Below, piece by piece: positions 1-11,300 of a stretch of 64,000 nt of DNA. The notes beneath the pieces were generated by a model, which saw only the letters and a list, made by a program, of their open reading frames with translations, was not told where the DNA came from and did not search any database. Numbering within the stretch: position 1 is the first letter of the stretch; every line of letters begins with the position of its first letter. A program made the position numbers and the translations under genes. Where the stretch lies: contig OX637339.1 in the NCBI GenBank assembly GCA_951799405.1, positions 11,718,001 to 11,782,000 of the forward strand, in the 5' to 3' direction. This DNA comes from Agapetus fuscipes (Eukaryota > Arthropoda > Insecta > Trichoptera > Glossosomatidae).

Positions 1-165
1 TCCAGCCACCATTCCACTAGGGTGGCCAGTACTTCCGAAGATGTGTCTCCTCATCGTTCTGTCCTTGCTCACTTCTTTCATCTCCTCGACATTCATCACT
101 CTCCTCATGCATGCCCTTCTCTTTTTCTCACTCTGTATGTTCCAGTCATTGTGTTATGTGCTTGC
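1..165 (-). mobile_element. LINE 3' fragment (same lineage as 51960-52490)
   Basis: In reverse complement this matches the 3' end of the LINE best seen at 51960-52490 and 63132-63414: the same order of ...RACMKRVM..DEMKE..KDR..R and the terminal 'tggccaccctagtggaatgg' type of sequence. It is diverged and has no open frame. It lies in the PHLDB intron and ends about 35 bp before the acceptor at 198. Confidence 0.65.
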
Positions 166-198
166 ATCTATATTTATTTGTATTTTTGTGATTTCCAG

Positions 199-1165
199 GT
201 GGTTTGTGTTTGACAGAACGTCCAAGACTTTCATCTACTACTCTGACAAGAACGAGAAGAAGCCACGCGGAGGCGCTTACTTCCAGGTAAACTGCAACCT
301 TACAGCACTGGTGGATCTATTGAAAAATATTTAGTAATTTCAGTTCTTGAGTTCCGACTTGGTGCTTGCATGTTTACGACTTCAGTATTGTATCTGTTAG
401 TACATATCAGTATTCAGTTGACATTCCGATGTCTCCTTTTTCTGTCCGTGCACATTTCTTAATATTTATCACTTCTTTCATGAATGCACTTCTCTTTTTG
501 TCACTCTTCAGATTCCAGTAATGTGCAATCTCACTAATTTGAGTAATCAAACCATAAAAAAAATTGTATTGTAAGCTTCCCTGGAAATATTTTTATTTAT
601 TTATTAAGTTATTTCCTCTGTATGCTGTTTTTTCAGTAGTTTATAGTCCATTCTTTCTGGATGCCTGAACCATCTCTTTGTACTCTAGCTTCCATCAAAG
701 CTTTCATCTACATCTGTCAATGTTATGATTTGCCGACCCACAGAATGAGAAGTATTCCTCGGAAGTACCCTGAGAATAAGTCATTTAACTCCCCATGATT
801 GCTTAAATCAAAAAAGTGTATAAAAACTAAATTCCTCACTAGGAGAGCCATCTTATCTTCCATACATTTTAAATTTATGCTATTGAGGTGAGATTTACCC
901 TATGTTTTCTACTCAGTGTACAGATCAGGATTCAGACTCTCACTCATAAATTCCCTAACATTATGTGTTAATTGACCTGCAGGTGATCTCCGAGGTGTAC
1001 CTGGACCACCTGAATGTCTCCAAGTCGCCCACGCCCCTCACCACCTTCGTGCTGAAGACCCGGCAGCGCCGCTACTACCTCACGGCTCCGTCAGGACAGG
1101 CGGCCAGGATATGGATAGATGTGCTGTTCACGGGGGCTCAGGGGTACACTCACTACCTGCACTGA
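199..1165 (+). CDS. C-terminal exons of a PHLDB/LL5-type pleckstrin homology protein (partial; exons 199-286 and 983-1165)
   Basis: Two exons encode the end of a PH domain. Exon 199-286 follows an acceptor (AG 197-198) and reads WFVFDRTSKTFIYYSDKNEK to its donor GT at 287. Exon 983-1165 follows AG 981-982, continues in phase 0 with VISEVYLDHLNVSKSPTPL, and ends with IWIDVLFTGAQGYTHYLH and a TGA at 1163-1165. This RWFVFDR...YYSDK...YFQ...VY.DHL...SP.PL.TF..KT...YY..AP...A.RIW.DV..TGA.GYTH pattern is the C-terminal PH domain of PHLDB1/PHLDB2 (LL5), where the PH domain is at the very end of the protein. In vertebrates these proteins bind phosphoinositides at the cell cortex and help anchor microtubules through CLASPs. 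Earlier exons lie before the window. A poly(A) signal AATAAA is at 1425-1430. The family assignment is firm; which paralogue it is cannot be told from this part. Confidence 0.88.
440..540 (-). mobile_element. LINE 3' fragment, diverged
   Basis: The stretch around 470-535 repeats the motif order of the fragment at 1-165 (ttcatgaatgcacttctctt, then cactcttcagattccagt). It is a second relic of the same LINE in the PHLDB intron (287-982). The rest of this intron shows no coding signal apart from MITE G at 765-920. Confidence 0.45.
765..920. mobile_element. MITE family G, copy 1
   Basis: About 156 bp with inverted ends: GTACCCTGAGAATAA at the left and, in reverse complement, GTACACTGAGTAGAAAAC at the right. 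The inner arms (ttaactccccatgattgctt and ctattgaggtgagattta) are also complementary. Related copies are at 4863-5023, 5483-5641 and 52768-52927. This is the most diverged copy. No coding capacity. Confidence 0.55.
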
Positions 1166-1181
1166 GGACAAGATAACTCCT

Positions 1182-1295
1182 AACATGTGTCTCAAACAAC
1201 TGTCAACGTGTGTTACACAACTGTCAACATGTGTCTCAAACAACTGTCAACATGTGTCTCAAACAACTGTTAGCATACGTCTCAAGCAACTGATC
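1182..1295 (+). repeat. 23-bp minisatellite in the PHLDB 3' UTR (about 5 units)
   Basis: Tandem units of aacatgtgtctcaaacaact plus gtc start at 1182, 1205 (degenerate, 21 bp), 1226, 1249 and 1272 (degenerate). It starts 17 bp after the PHLDB stop codon, so it should be transcribed as 3' UTR. Confidence 0.85.
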
Positions 1296-1424
1296 ACAGG
1301 CAGCAAGGTCTGGATAGATGAAAAAAATATAGGCGCATAATAGTCTGTAAATTTTTGAGGCTTAAGATATTATTTTTTAAATTAAAATGTGCAAGGTATT
1401 GCAGTTTTCTTGTTTTGAAAGTTG

Positions 1425-1430
1425 AATAAA
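1425..1430 (+). terminator. Polyadenylation signal AATAAA for the PHLDB-type gene
   Basis: A canonical AATAAA lies 260 bp after the stop codon. No closer signal is seen in the 3' UTR. Confidence 0.6.
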
Positions 1431-1450
1431 GATATGAGAAAACTGATGTA

Positions 1451-3054
1451 TGGAAATTGTGCAGAACAGAACTGCCTCATCACAGTTGTGTCTTATTTTT
1501 CAATTGTAAAAACGCTAATTAAATTAATTGTCCTAAGTTTATCTTGACTTGGGATAACTAAGGAGTTGTCGGTAAGGAGTTTAAGTTCTTCCATTAGTTA
1601 GGAACTTTTAATATAACCAACTAACTCACCAAATCAATTGTTTCATATTCTAAACCTTAAACTTAAGCATTCTCTTCATAAACTATTTAATTGTACAACA
1701 ATTATTTTGAAATAAAGTAGATTGATTGAGGATTCCTTTTGGTACGAAATGCACCATTATTTGTTTATTTTTAAGAATAAATAATAATAAATGGGCATTG
1801 ACATAAAACTTTATGGTTAAAATGATAACCATTAAACAAATGTATGGATTTGTTATTAGATACGTAAATGTATCTTTTGGTGTCCCAGCATTGAGTATTT
1901 GTAAACTTTGAAATGATGTTACAATGTCAAATGACATGTTTGTGTCAAATCGACTGCTCCAAGGAAGACAGCACTAAGTCAAAAAAGATAGTTTTGCAGG
2001 AAAGCCAATTGAATGTTATTTATTCCATGGAGTACAATGCATAAACTATTTTTTACATTAATTTATTAACAAATTTAAAAGAGATAAGAGACACGGCTGT
2101 CATCTTGGAATGAAGATAATGATTTGTTACCTTCAGAAATGGAAATAAGTCAAAAACCTAAATTTCGGAGTTACTTCCTTTTTCCTTGGAGCAGTGGAAA
2201 TGATGTTTTACTCTCAGATCTAATGACTGAACTGATATCCAGTGTCAAATCTACTATGATTTTACTGTCGAATGAAATTTTACTGGCACATGGCTTTAGT
2301 TTGTCAAATGTTATTTAACTGCGAAATACCAGTTAATATTAATTGTCATTTTCTGTCAAATCTCATTTACCTGTCAGATGCGAGATTACTGTTGTCATTT
2401 AACTGTCAAAAATCAAGTAAATGCCAAGTGAGATTTGATTGTCAAATGCAATTAAACTGACAAATTTCAAATGTAAATTATTGACAAATGTCATGTTATC
2501 TGTCGAACGTCAAGTATTTAGTCAGTCCTCCCACTCTATGGTCAGTACACTGGGATGGATTGTTTCTCTATGTTTAACATTATCCCACTAAGTCAATAAT
2601 TAAAGCTAAAGTTATTTTTCTCTATTTTTAAGTTTATTAATTGTATAATTTTAATGAATTAACTGATTATTTTAATTACATAGCATTAAGCCTTAATTAA
2701 CAATTTTACATTTGTCATGTATATTTTTTGTTTCCTCTGGAAACATTTTTTTATTTGACAGCTCATATTCTGTTTATATATAGTGACCAAGTTATGTAGG
2801 TATTCATATTGTAAACATATGTAAAGCCATTAGAAACAGTCCTAAGCCTCAGCGTAACACATTTAAACAGACCTTTATTTCATACATTTTTCAAATTTAC
2901 TTGTTAACTTGAAGCTTAGGAATGTTTGTAAAACTGGCACATAATACCTATGAATTTTAAATCTACATAGTATATTTTTATGAAACGAGATGCTCAAAAT
3001 GCTAGGAGCAAAACCAACAGTTCTGTATACTTGTATGTTTTTTAGTAGCACTAA
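1451..3054. other. AT-rich intergenic stretch without recognisable genes
   Basis: No coding region or known repeat was recognised except the TGTCAAAT-rich block at 2225-2530. The open frames here are short and have no sequence character of real proteins. Confidence 0.5.
2225..2530. repeat. Degenerate array of TGTCAAAT-type motifs
   Basis: The motif TGTCAAAT, with variants TGTCAAAA, TGTCAGAT, TGTCGAAT and the reverse form TTGACA, recurs at roughly 15-40 bp spacing, often preceded by ac (actgtcaaa). The spacing is irregular, so it is not a clean satellite. It may be a decayed tandem repeat. Confidence 0.6.
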
Positions 3055-3615
3055 GGGCCGGTCTTATAAACATCCGTTAGTTCAATGTCGTACCAAATTT
3101 ACCGAAATATAATACAAACGTCACATTTTTCGTCTTATAAGAATCCGTTTGTTTTATTTCCGTAAAAGTTACCGACAGATCTAACCGACGGCCGACCCAT
3201 CGATTAATGGCAGATACCGGCCGGTTAGTTAAGGTTTGAGGTTAGGTCAGCTGTCAAAGCATTGTTTCTTAGTGGTGAGTTTTGCGTGTCATTGGACTAC
3301 TACGCTCTATCCTGTTGAAGATAATTTCTTCCGAAAGTGATAGATAATTCATTAAAATTGCGCTGTCTGTGTCGTTTTCGTATTTTTCAAAAGCAACTTT
3401 AGGTTTTGTTTCGTCTTTGACAGCAAACGGATGACGTATGCTCATGAATGCACGTAAAAAATCATCGAAAATACGAGTGCATTATTGAGAACTAACGGAC
3501 GGTTAAAAAAGCTTTATAGGACGACCATCGGTAAGATCAGTCCGTTAACGTCCATCCGTTAGTAACTTGCCGAGATACTTACGGATATTTGGTCTCTCCT
3601 TTATAAGACCGGCCC
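3055..3615. mobile_element. 561-bp MITE, TAA target duplication (PIF/Harbinger-like)
   Basis: The ends are exact 16-bp inverted repeats: GGGCCGGTCTTATAAA at the left and its complement ending at 3615. TAA flanks both sides (3052-3054 and 3616-3618). A 3-bp TAA/TTA duplication and GC-rich ends are typical of PIF/Harbinger elements. No transposase frame is present, so it is non-autonomous. Subterminal 'atccgttagt' motifs also occur near both ends. Confidence 0.85.
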
Positions 3616-3790
3616 TAAAACAATCATTTGGAGGTTTGGCATAATTTTTTTGTCAAATGTCAAAGTTAAAAACAAAAGTTAAGTTAGTAGTAACAAAACA
3701 ATTTGGCATTCAACTTCATTGTTTTGTTAAATGTAAAAAATAGACGTCAAATTCGTTATCTGGTAAGATTGATGATTTTTAGGTTTCAAT

Positions 3791-3905
3791 CTGGCCAAAG
3801 GTACACAAATAAAAAAAAAAAAAAAAAAAATGTGTTTTGCTGGGAATCCAACCCATGACCTTCTGATATCAAGTCTGAAGTGTTAACCACTAGAATATAA
3901 TAACC
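3791..3905 (-). mobile_element. SINE A fragment (tRNA-like head) after a poly(A) run
   Basis: In reverse complement this reads ...gtggttaacacttcagactt, then ggtcatgggttggattcc, the tRNA-like part of SINE A (compare 30800-30880 and 20130-20215). A run of about 20 A lies at 3811-3830. Only the head region is clear. Confidence 0.6.
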
Positions 3906-4862
3906 GTTTAAACATCTTCATATCCTTGAAAAATCTAACTAAACTCAGTACCCCAAGTATAAAAACTTTACCTAACCGTTTTACCAAAAAAATATGGAAA
4001 TTAAAACATGAAATAGAGGCGCTTTATTAGTTTCCATAACTTTGTTGTAGTAAAGGGTATGGTTGAATTTTATAAATATAAATAAAAAACATAAAGATTC
4101 ACAAAGTTTTTTTTTAAAAGACTTCATTGTAGGAATTGTAATTAAATAGGTTTAATTTTATTCATACTATATTGACAGCAGTATTTTTTTGTTACCATTT
4201 TATTTTTTACTTCCCCGCAATGTTGCCGCTTACTATTTTTGATATCCATATTTAAGCATCTAGGTATTACAAAATATATATTTTTAACACGCAACACTAG
4301 TTAACATTTCTTAATTGTATAAGTAAATTTATTCATTAATGTTCTTAAAAAAAATAACTACAAGTTGAATTACAAAAAAATGCTTCTACATCATTTTAGA
4401 TAAATATAATTTTTACTAATTCATTTGATACAAATCTGTCTTCTATAAATTACTAAATTATTCTTTGTTATTTCTAACTCACAAAATTATAATACTCTTG
4501 CATCATTTTGAGTTAAAATATTTGAAAAAACCTTTACCAAACACAACCAAGTTCTTACCAACAAAAGCTTACATAATATTTCTTATTAATAATACCTAAT
4601 GTTTAGTTTAATACTTTCAACAATATCACAACACTAAAATCTGCTAAAAAATTGTAAAAGCAATGACCATTTAATCATAATGTCAAAATGCCAGAAATAA
4701 GAAGAATTCTGTATAGAAGAATCTGGATTATATAACATATGGATTTATCATGAAAAAAAATCAAATATGCTTTTTTAACTTGCATTGCATTGTTCTCCCA
4801 AAAAAAGTGTTAATACGTGGGAGGAGTCAAAATACTTTTATTTAAGTCTTTTTAATTTACCA
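3906..4862. other. AT-rich stretch, nothing recognised
   Basis: No open frame of note, no tandem structure and no inverted ends were seen. Confidence 0.4.
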
Positions 4863-5023
4863 GTGCCCCGAGTATCAAACATTGTGTAAATCATACCTCA
4901 ATTGTGTAAATTGAAAATGTATGAAATGTACGACGACACTTCTAGAGAGTGATTAAGTTTTCATACATGTTTTTGATTTACGCAATCGAGGAGAGTTTAC
5001 GCCATGTTTGCTACTTGGGCTAC
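4863..5023. mobile_element. MITE family G, copy 2
   Basis: About 161 bp. The left end GTGCCCCGAGTATCAAACAT pairs with the right end, whose reverse complement is GTAGCCCAAGTAGCAAACAT. The arms continue inward (acctcaattgtgtaaat against atttacgcaatcgagg), so nearly the whole element can fold. Same family as 765, 5483 and 52768. Confidence 0.8.
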
Positions 5024-5482
5024 GGATATGTTGTGTTGATGACAGCTGCGTTTACTACGGAGTAAACTCCATCTTGTATTTAGTTTTTACATGAATGTAT
5101 AATCTAAGTTGCAAGCTTCATTATTCCAAAGATAATGTAAACAATATGTTATTTTCCTAGAGTTAGTTTTTAAGTTTATTTTTTTAGCCGAGTTACGAAC
5201 CGCTACATAGAACATGCATTTAAACATTTATTATTTAAAGTATTATTAATTTATTATTATTTAAAACACAAACACATTGTCACAAAATGAAATACAATAA
5301 CAATTTTACAAAGGAAATCATTTATGTAAGAATAACTCAAATAACAAATTTGTTATTTGGCTGATAATTGTTTAACAAATAATTTAAAAATCAACCTTAA
5401 TTAAGGAAATGTATGCCGGTGCTCAAGATCATATTTTCTCAAATGCATTTCTTATCTACCATTGGTATATTTCATCTAAATC

Positions 5483-5641
5483 TCTATCCCGAGTAAAAAA
5501 CATCATGTAAACTCCCTTCGATCCCATCAATACAAAAATGTATGGAAGAAACAGCACCCCTAGTGAGTGATTTAGTATTTATATTTTTTTTATATTTGCA
5601 CGATTGAGGGGAATTTACACAATGTTGTATACTTGGGTTAC
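5483..5641. mobile_element. MITE family G, copy 3
   Basis: About 159 bp with ends TATCCCGAGTAAAAAACATC and, in reverse complement, GTAACCCAAGTATACAACAT. It keeps the inner arms and the central 'agtgagtgat' shared with copy 2. The 460 bp between the two copies (5024-5482) shows nothing else. Confidence 0.8.
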
Positions 5642-5944
5642 TAACAATAACTTTTAATTTTGTTTACTAACAATATAAAATTATTGTCTCATCTATTTCC
5701 CTTGTCAGAATTTGTTTAATAATAATTAACAAACAATGTTTCTCTGACAATTTCTAAAACTGTTAATAAACAGTGCCTTTCTATTGTGATTCATCTAGCT
5801 GAGGTACATTGAAACAAAATGTTGACACACCAAATATTTCCTTTACTACCATCCTTATTTATGGTATCCCACATTTTTTCCTTTACAAGATAATTTATTA
5901 GTTAATAATTTTTCATAATCAAACTTTGAAATAGTGAACTAACT

Positions 5945-5995
5945 CGGCAAAGGCTCTGGTCACCCCTAATGGAATTGCGGCAGAGTCAGAGACTT
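5945..5995 (+). mobile_element. Short LINE 3'-end relic
   Basis: The stretch 'ggtcacccctaatggaattg' followed by cggcag resembles the LINE 3' end at 52447-52475 (cggccacccctagaggaatg). Only about 50 bp is alignable by eye. Confidence 0.4.
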
Positions 5996-6221
5996 GTTGA
6001 GGCAATCTGGTGTACAATCACATCCCAATGGAAAAAATCAAAGTGTTAACTTATTGCACGTAAGAGCTAGATGACTCATGAAAACTATGTTACCTGGACC
6101 TGTATCTATGGTGATAATCCCAAAATAATAAATAGTAATGTAAACAAAAACACCTCACTAGCTTATTATGAAGTGACTGAATGATTCAATATTGTTTATG
6201 AATAACAACTCCGTGTTTAAA

Positions 6222-6495
6222 GAATAGACTCAGAATATTTTAAAGTTGGGGAATATTAATTATGTCACCTGGTCGGGCTAAAGACAGTACAGAGCGTCAT
6301 AATTTCAATACAGTATTATATAGGTAGTTTGAAAAGACACTAAAGTGCACCGTCCTGCGTTTAGTATTTCTGGCAACTGTATGGGCTCACAGTGCTGTGA
6401 ACTAAAAAAAATCTCTGATTATCGGGAATCCATTTTTATTTACTGTGGGTGACGTCGCATAGCCGAGGGATATTTTGAATGTTCAGAGTTCCTTA
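6222..6495 (+). repeat. Dispersed repeat J, copy 1 (inverted relative to 39362-39615)
   Basis: About 270 bp matches the reverse complement of 39362-39615. Shared landmarks include agactcagaatattttaaa, gggctaaagacagtacagag, 'cgtcataatt', tgattatcgggaatccattt and gggatattttgaatgttc. No terminal repeats or coding potential were found, so the class is unknown. Confidence 0.75.
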
Positions 6496-7404
6496 TAAAC
6501 CTGATAACAAATTTTTAATTGATTCTCAAAAAAATAGTAATTTATAGGATTACTTAATTCAGAAAATTATAATGCTAAATTTGTACAAAATTGTAGCAAT
6601 ACATTTTAGTAGATAAATTTATGAAATTCATTAATTTAATTCTGTGACAGCTGGCAGCAAAAGGAAACTGAAGTATTAACAAATCTTTACAATGTTAATT
6701 ATTGTAATAACGATAACAATTACCTTATTATTATTATTTACTTAACATGTCAGTGCACACAGACACGAGCTGGGCGCTGACACAATTGTGTTTATTAAAA
6801 TTAAATAAAACTACTTATCAACATGGTCGCAGACTTTTATTTTTGCTTTACGAGTTTTTATCAACCCCATTCTGAGCTTTTTGATCAACTGCAGCCATTG
6901 CTGTCTCTCCATCGCCTTCCTCCTCTCATAATCCTATTGCCAATTTACTATTCTGGCTATATGAATACCAAACACATTTTTTAAATCATTTATTGATTTC
7001 CTACCTTAATTGATTGACAGCACGTCAAACTATGTGAACAGTCTCACATGTATTAGTTATTCAAGAACAAAAATCAAGCACATATTTTCACTTGCAATCT
7101 TTTGAATGCTTGAACACAAATGTCAGGGATAAGTTCAAAGTTCAATGACGTCTACATATGATTGACAGCTGCACTGTATGCAAGTTTACACTTGATGCCT
7201 ATGCCTGTCACCCACAGTTAAAGGGTTAATCTGGGTATTTTCACAATCCTGTGTCCTGGGTCTGCCATCACAAATATATTTTCCAAACCGATGCAATCTA
7301 CTGACTTGATACAAGACCACATCGGCATTTACAGTGCATACATATTGATAGAGAGTGTCATCTAACATTACGTTTAATTTTGTTACCAAAATTACAGAAA
7401 AGTA
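6496..7404. other. AT-rich stretch, nothing recognised
   Basis: Low-complexity AT-rich sequence with no supported gene. Confidence 0.4.
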
Positions 7405-7595
7405 TGGTTGAGCAGATAGGGCGTCAGCACTCGAATTTGTGTGATTGAAAAAAGCGCAAGTTTGAACCCCGCCTGTGCTGTGTCCTATCGACAATAACTT
7501 TGACCCTGGTTTAACAGATGTCATTGGGGAATACTTGTTTCTGGCAGGGCAAAATAGGTCAGTGAATTGAATTCCTCTTCAAAAATCCATTTTTA
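7405..7595 (+). mobile_element. SINE B, copy 1
   Basis: The head has a tRNA-like A box (gttgagcagatagggcgtca) and B box (agtttgaaccccg). The body 'ataactttgaccctggttta' acagatg and the tail 'gtgaattgaattcctctt' match the copies at 31015-31190 (+) and 39968, 49853 and 62231 (-). Confidence 0.75.
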
Positions 7596-7970
7596 TAAAT
7601 AAATAAAAATGTCTTTCTTATTTGTATACACGAAAACGGCCAAGTTAAGCCATTGAAAAATGGCAGCTTTGGAAAGTTTGGGAAACTCACATTGTGTACC
7701 TACAGTTTCCTATGATTTCACTTTTCCAAAATATGCGCTTCTTGAACATTTAAAATCATTAAATAATTTGACAATGGACTCCAACAATAAATTGCATTTT
7801 GAACTTTTTTCGATTGGCAAACGAAGCACTTAGGCAAACCTGCGGTCGTTAGCAATCAAGCACAGAATTCGTGTTTTCCTTTCCTTAGCAACCCGGCCGT
7901 ATTACCAACCTTGTTCAATTATTCTGCTACATTCGTAAAATTAAAGTTTTATTTCAAATAGTGCTGAAAA

Positions 7971-8175
7971 TGTTGTAAGTTGGTAGTGCGAGTTGGCAAC
8001 TCAAAGTTGCAGTTTATTTTTATTGGGTTACTCAACCTGTCAGAGAGAAAATGGAGGGCTTTTCAAGTTGTGTGAGCTAAATGTTGTGTCTGTTAAAACT
8101 AACTAATAAAACATATAAACCCGATATATGAGTGTTTATCTTCAATTTCACCGCTGACAAAATAAGATAACAATA
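7971..8175 (+). repeat. 5' LTR of the Copia element
   Basis: 205 bp, direct repeat of 12347-12551 at a constant offset of 4376 bp. By analogy with other copia elements it should hold the promoter. The primer site follows without a gap. Confidence 0.95.
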
Positions 8176-8189
8176 GGTTATGAGCCCAG
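8176..8189 (+). promoter_or_regulatory. Primer binding site (initiator-Met tRNA half)
   Basis: GGTTATGAGCCCAG, one base different from the copia site GGTTATGGGCCCAG as I recall it. It matches the anticodon-arm region of initiator-Met tRNA rather than its 3' CCA end, a known copia feature. Confidence 0.8.
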
Positions 8190-8323
8190 AGCGTGAGGAA
8201 TTGAAGAGGAGTGGAGCGCAAAAGTGAAAATTAGTTAGTGAGTGTGAGATCTTTTTAGTGGAGCTCAAAAGTGAAAATTTGTGTGTGTGAGATCTTTTTC
8301 TACAGCCAGCAACAATAAGCAAG

Positions 8324-11300
8324 ATGATGGACTACAATGAGACAAGGGAGTCCATCCCAAAGTTGAAGAGGAGCAACTATTATGCGTGGTCGCGACGAGC
8401 TATGGCCGAATTAGTAGACAGAAATTGCTGGAATGCAATTGATCCTGGCTATCAGGGTGTGGATGTAGTTAATTTTAATCAAGAACAAACAAGAACTAAT
8501 AGGAAGGCTCTTGTGTTTCTGTGGCGGTATGTCGACGATGCATACATGAAAGACATAGGAGATTGTGTTACTGCCTATGAAGCGTGGGCTAAGCTGAAAA
8601 CAATTCATTCTTCTTTCACGTTAATTCAATGTTTGGAGAAGATGAAAGAAATGATGAATATTTTGAAGACAGAGGACCTGCCTATGCATGTATATATGGC
8701 GAAGATTCAAGGTCTGAATCGTGTTATTAGGAGTGGAGGCTACGGACTGGAATTAAATGACAGTCAGCTAGCAGGTGTTTTCTTAGTTGGTCTGCCTAAG
8801 GACAAGTACAAAGTTTTGATCTCAATGTTGGGCAAGGAGAGAGAACTGACAACGGAGAAGGTTAAGGCTACCTTGCTGCAGGAAGAAGATGAGTCGGAGT
8901 TTGAGGGCATTAGTAATGCTTTCTCATCGGTCACCAAGAACTTCAAGGAGAAGGGAGGAAACCGTGGTCGAGAAGGCAAGAATCAAGGCGGAAGAGGAGG
9001 ATATCGAGGAAGTCAAAACAGCGGCAACAGCAGCAACTCCAATGTTTTTCAGAACAGTGTAAGCTCCAACAAGATACTTGCTGGGTCAAGCAACCAACAC
9101 AAGAGTGTGAAGTGTTATCAGTGTGGACAGTTTGGTCACATGATGAGAAAGTGTAGTGATATCAAATGTTATCGTTGTGGAAAGCTTGGACACATGGCAG
9201 GAAATTGTCAAGAAAAAGTAGAAATTAAGGACAATAATAATTCCAACAGCAATCCCAAGTCTAGGTCATGTGTGAGTACATCAAAAGCTTTGGTCACCAG
9301 TGGTTATCAATCAGACATTAATTGTGAATTCCTAATTGATAGTGCTGCGAATGATCATATCTGCAATGATAAACATATGTTCAAGGAGTTGAAGGTTACC
9401 ACAGGAGAGGTTGTTATGGGAAAAGGTAGTGTTGCGGTGCTAGGTGAAGGACAAATTGAACTAAACATTACTGATGAATGTGGTGGTTGGAAACTGTACA
9501 TGTCTAGTGTATTGTATGTGCCTGAGTATTCATTCAATTTGTTATCAACCTCAAAATTAGCCAAAAAAGGTATTTATTGTACTTCTGAGGAAGACAGTTG
9601 TATTGCTAGAGATAAGTTAGACAACATGGAAGTTATTTTCACTGCACCTGTCAGAGATGGACTTTATGTTTTGGATGTAAAGAAAAATTATAACTTCAAC
9701 AATGTGAAAGTGGTATGTTCCAGCGATACCAGTGTGGGTGGCAACGTTAGGAGTGCAGTGGCATTGCGGAGTGCTGTTGAGTGGCATTCCCGTCTTGGAC
9801 ACCTCCATGAAGAAGCCATTAAGAAAATACCAGTTATTGAGTGTCATGGAAAACTTGATGAAAAGTGTGATGTATGTTCAAAAGGAAAGGCTACGAGGAT
9901 TGGTTTTCCTTTGACAAGTGAACGAAAGACTTCTAAACCTTTGGAGTTAATACATACTGATGTAATGGGTAAATTGTCTTCTTCTGTTGGTGGTTCAAAA
10001 TATGCAGTGACCTTTATTGATGACTATTCTAGGTATGTAACTGTATATCTTTTAGCGAGGAAAAATCAAGCGTTTGGTGTGTTTAAACAATTTAAAACCT
10101 ATGTTAAATTGTTACATGATTCCAAGATTAAGGCCTTGCAATCAGATGGAGGTGGAGAGTACATTGATGGAGAGTTTCAGGCAATTCTCAAGGAGAATGG
10201 GATAATCCATAGAAAGACAGTCAGAGATTCCCCAGCTCAAAATGGAATAGCAGAGAGGCAAAATAGGACTCTAGGTAATGCTATTAGGTGTATGCTTATA
10301 CAATCTGGACTTCCTATTTCTTTCTGGGCTGAAGCTATGAGTGTTGCCTGTTTTGTGAGAAATATGTCACCATCTAGAGCCATTGACAATCAAATTCCCA
10401 TAGTACGTTGGAGTGGAAAAGAGTTGAAAGCTGAGGACTATGAGAGACTTGTACCTTTTGGTTGTAAGGGATTTCTTTATTGTGATAATGGAAAATTCAA
10501 TCAGAGAGCTATAGATTGTGTGTTTGTTGGGTATGGAGATAATGTAAAAGATGGAACTAGGGTGAAAGGATATAAAGTATGGGTTCCTTCTCAGAGAAAA
10601 TTTGTGTTAGCTCATGATGTAAAATTTGAGACATCTGTGTTTCCATATAAAGAGAAGTACAAAGTTAACACAGAGTGGATTGTTCCAGAAGTAATAAGAG
10701 TTGTGGAGGAAAATAAGGAATCTGAGGTGAATGATGACTATGAGTGGAGTTTTGATGATGATTTTTTCCAGGACAATGGAAATGTCACTCTTCAGGAAGA
10801 TGAAAATGACATTTTTCATGATTCTCAAGATTTTATTGGTGAAGTGTTTTCTGATGCAAACAATGCAGAAATTGAAAACTATGCTGAATTGGACCCTGAG
10901 CAAAATATGACTGTGGTGAATCCACGTAGATCAGAGAGAATCAAAGTTATGAAAAGACGGTGTACACTAGATTGTTGTAAAGATTCAAATGAACATCATG
11001 TTGCATCAGTGAGTGTTATAAAATCAAAGCTGTGTAATGTTTGCAATGTTTCTTTGTTCATCAAAGAATGTGATTGTGTAGAGGCAATGTTGATGGAACC
11101 AAATAATGTCACGGAAGCTTTGAGTGGAAAATATGCTTCTGAGTGGAAAAAGGCGATGAATGAGGAAATGTCTACACTTGAATCTAAAAATGTGTTTGAG
11201 GCTGTGGGGAGGCCTAAAAATGTTAAAGTGTTATCCTGTAGATGGGTATTTAAAATAAAACAGTTGAATGATGGATCCATTGATAGATTCCGAGCAAGAT

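Noticed and set aside
1182..1295. CRISPR-like array
   Set aside because: The units are contiguous with no spacers, and the host is a eukaryote. It is a minisatellite.
7186..7524. 112-codon minus frame
   Set aside because: It overlaps SINE B at 7405-7595, and no conserved motif is visible.
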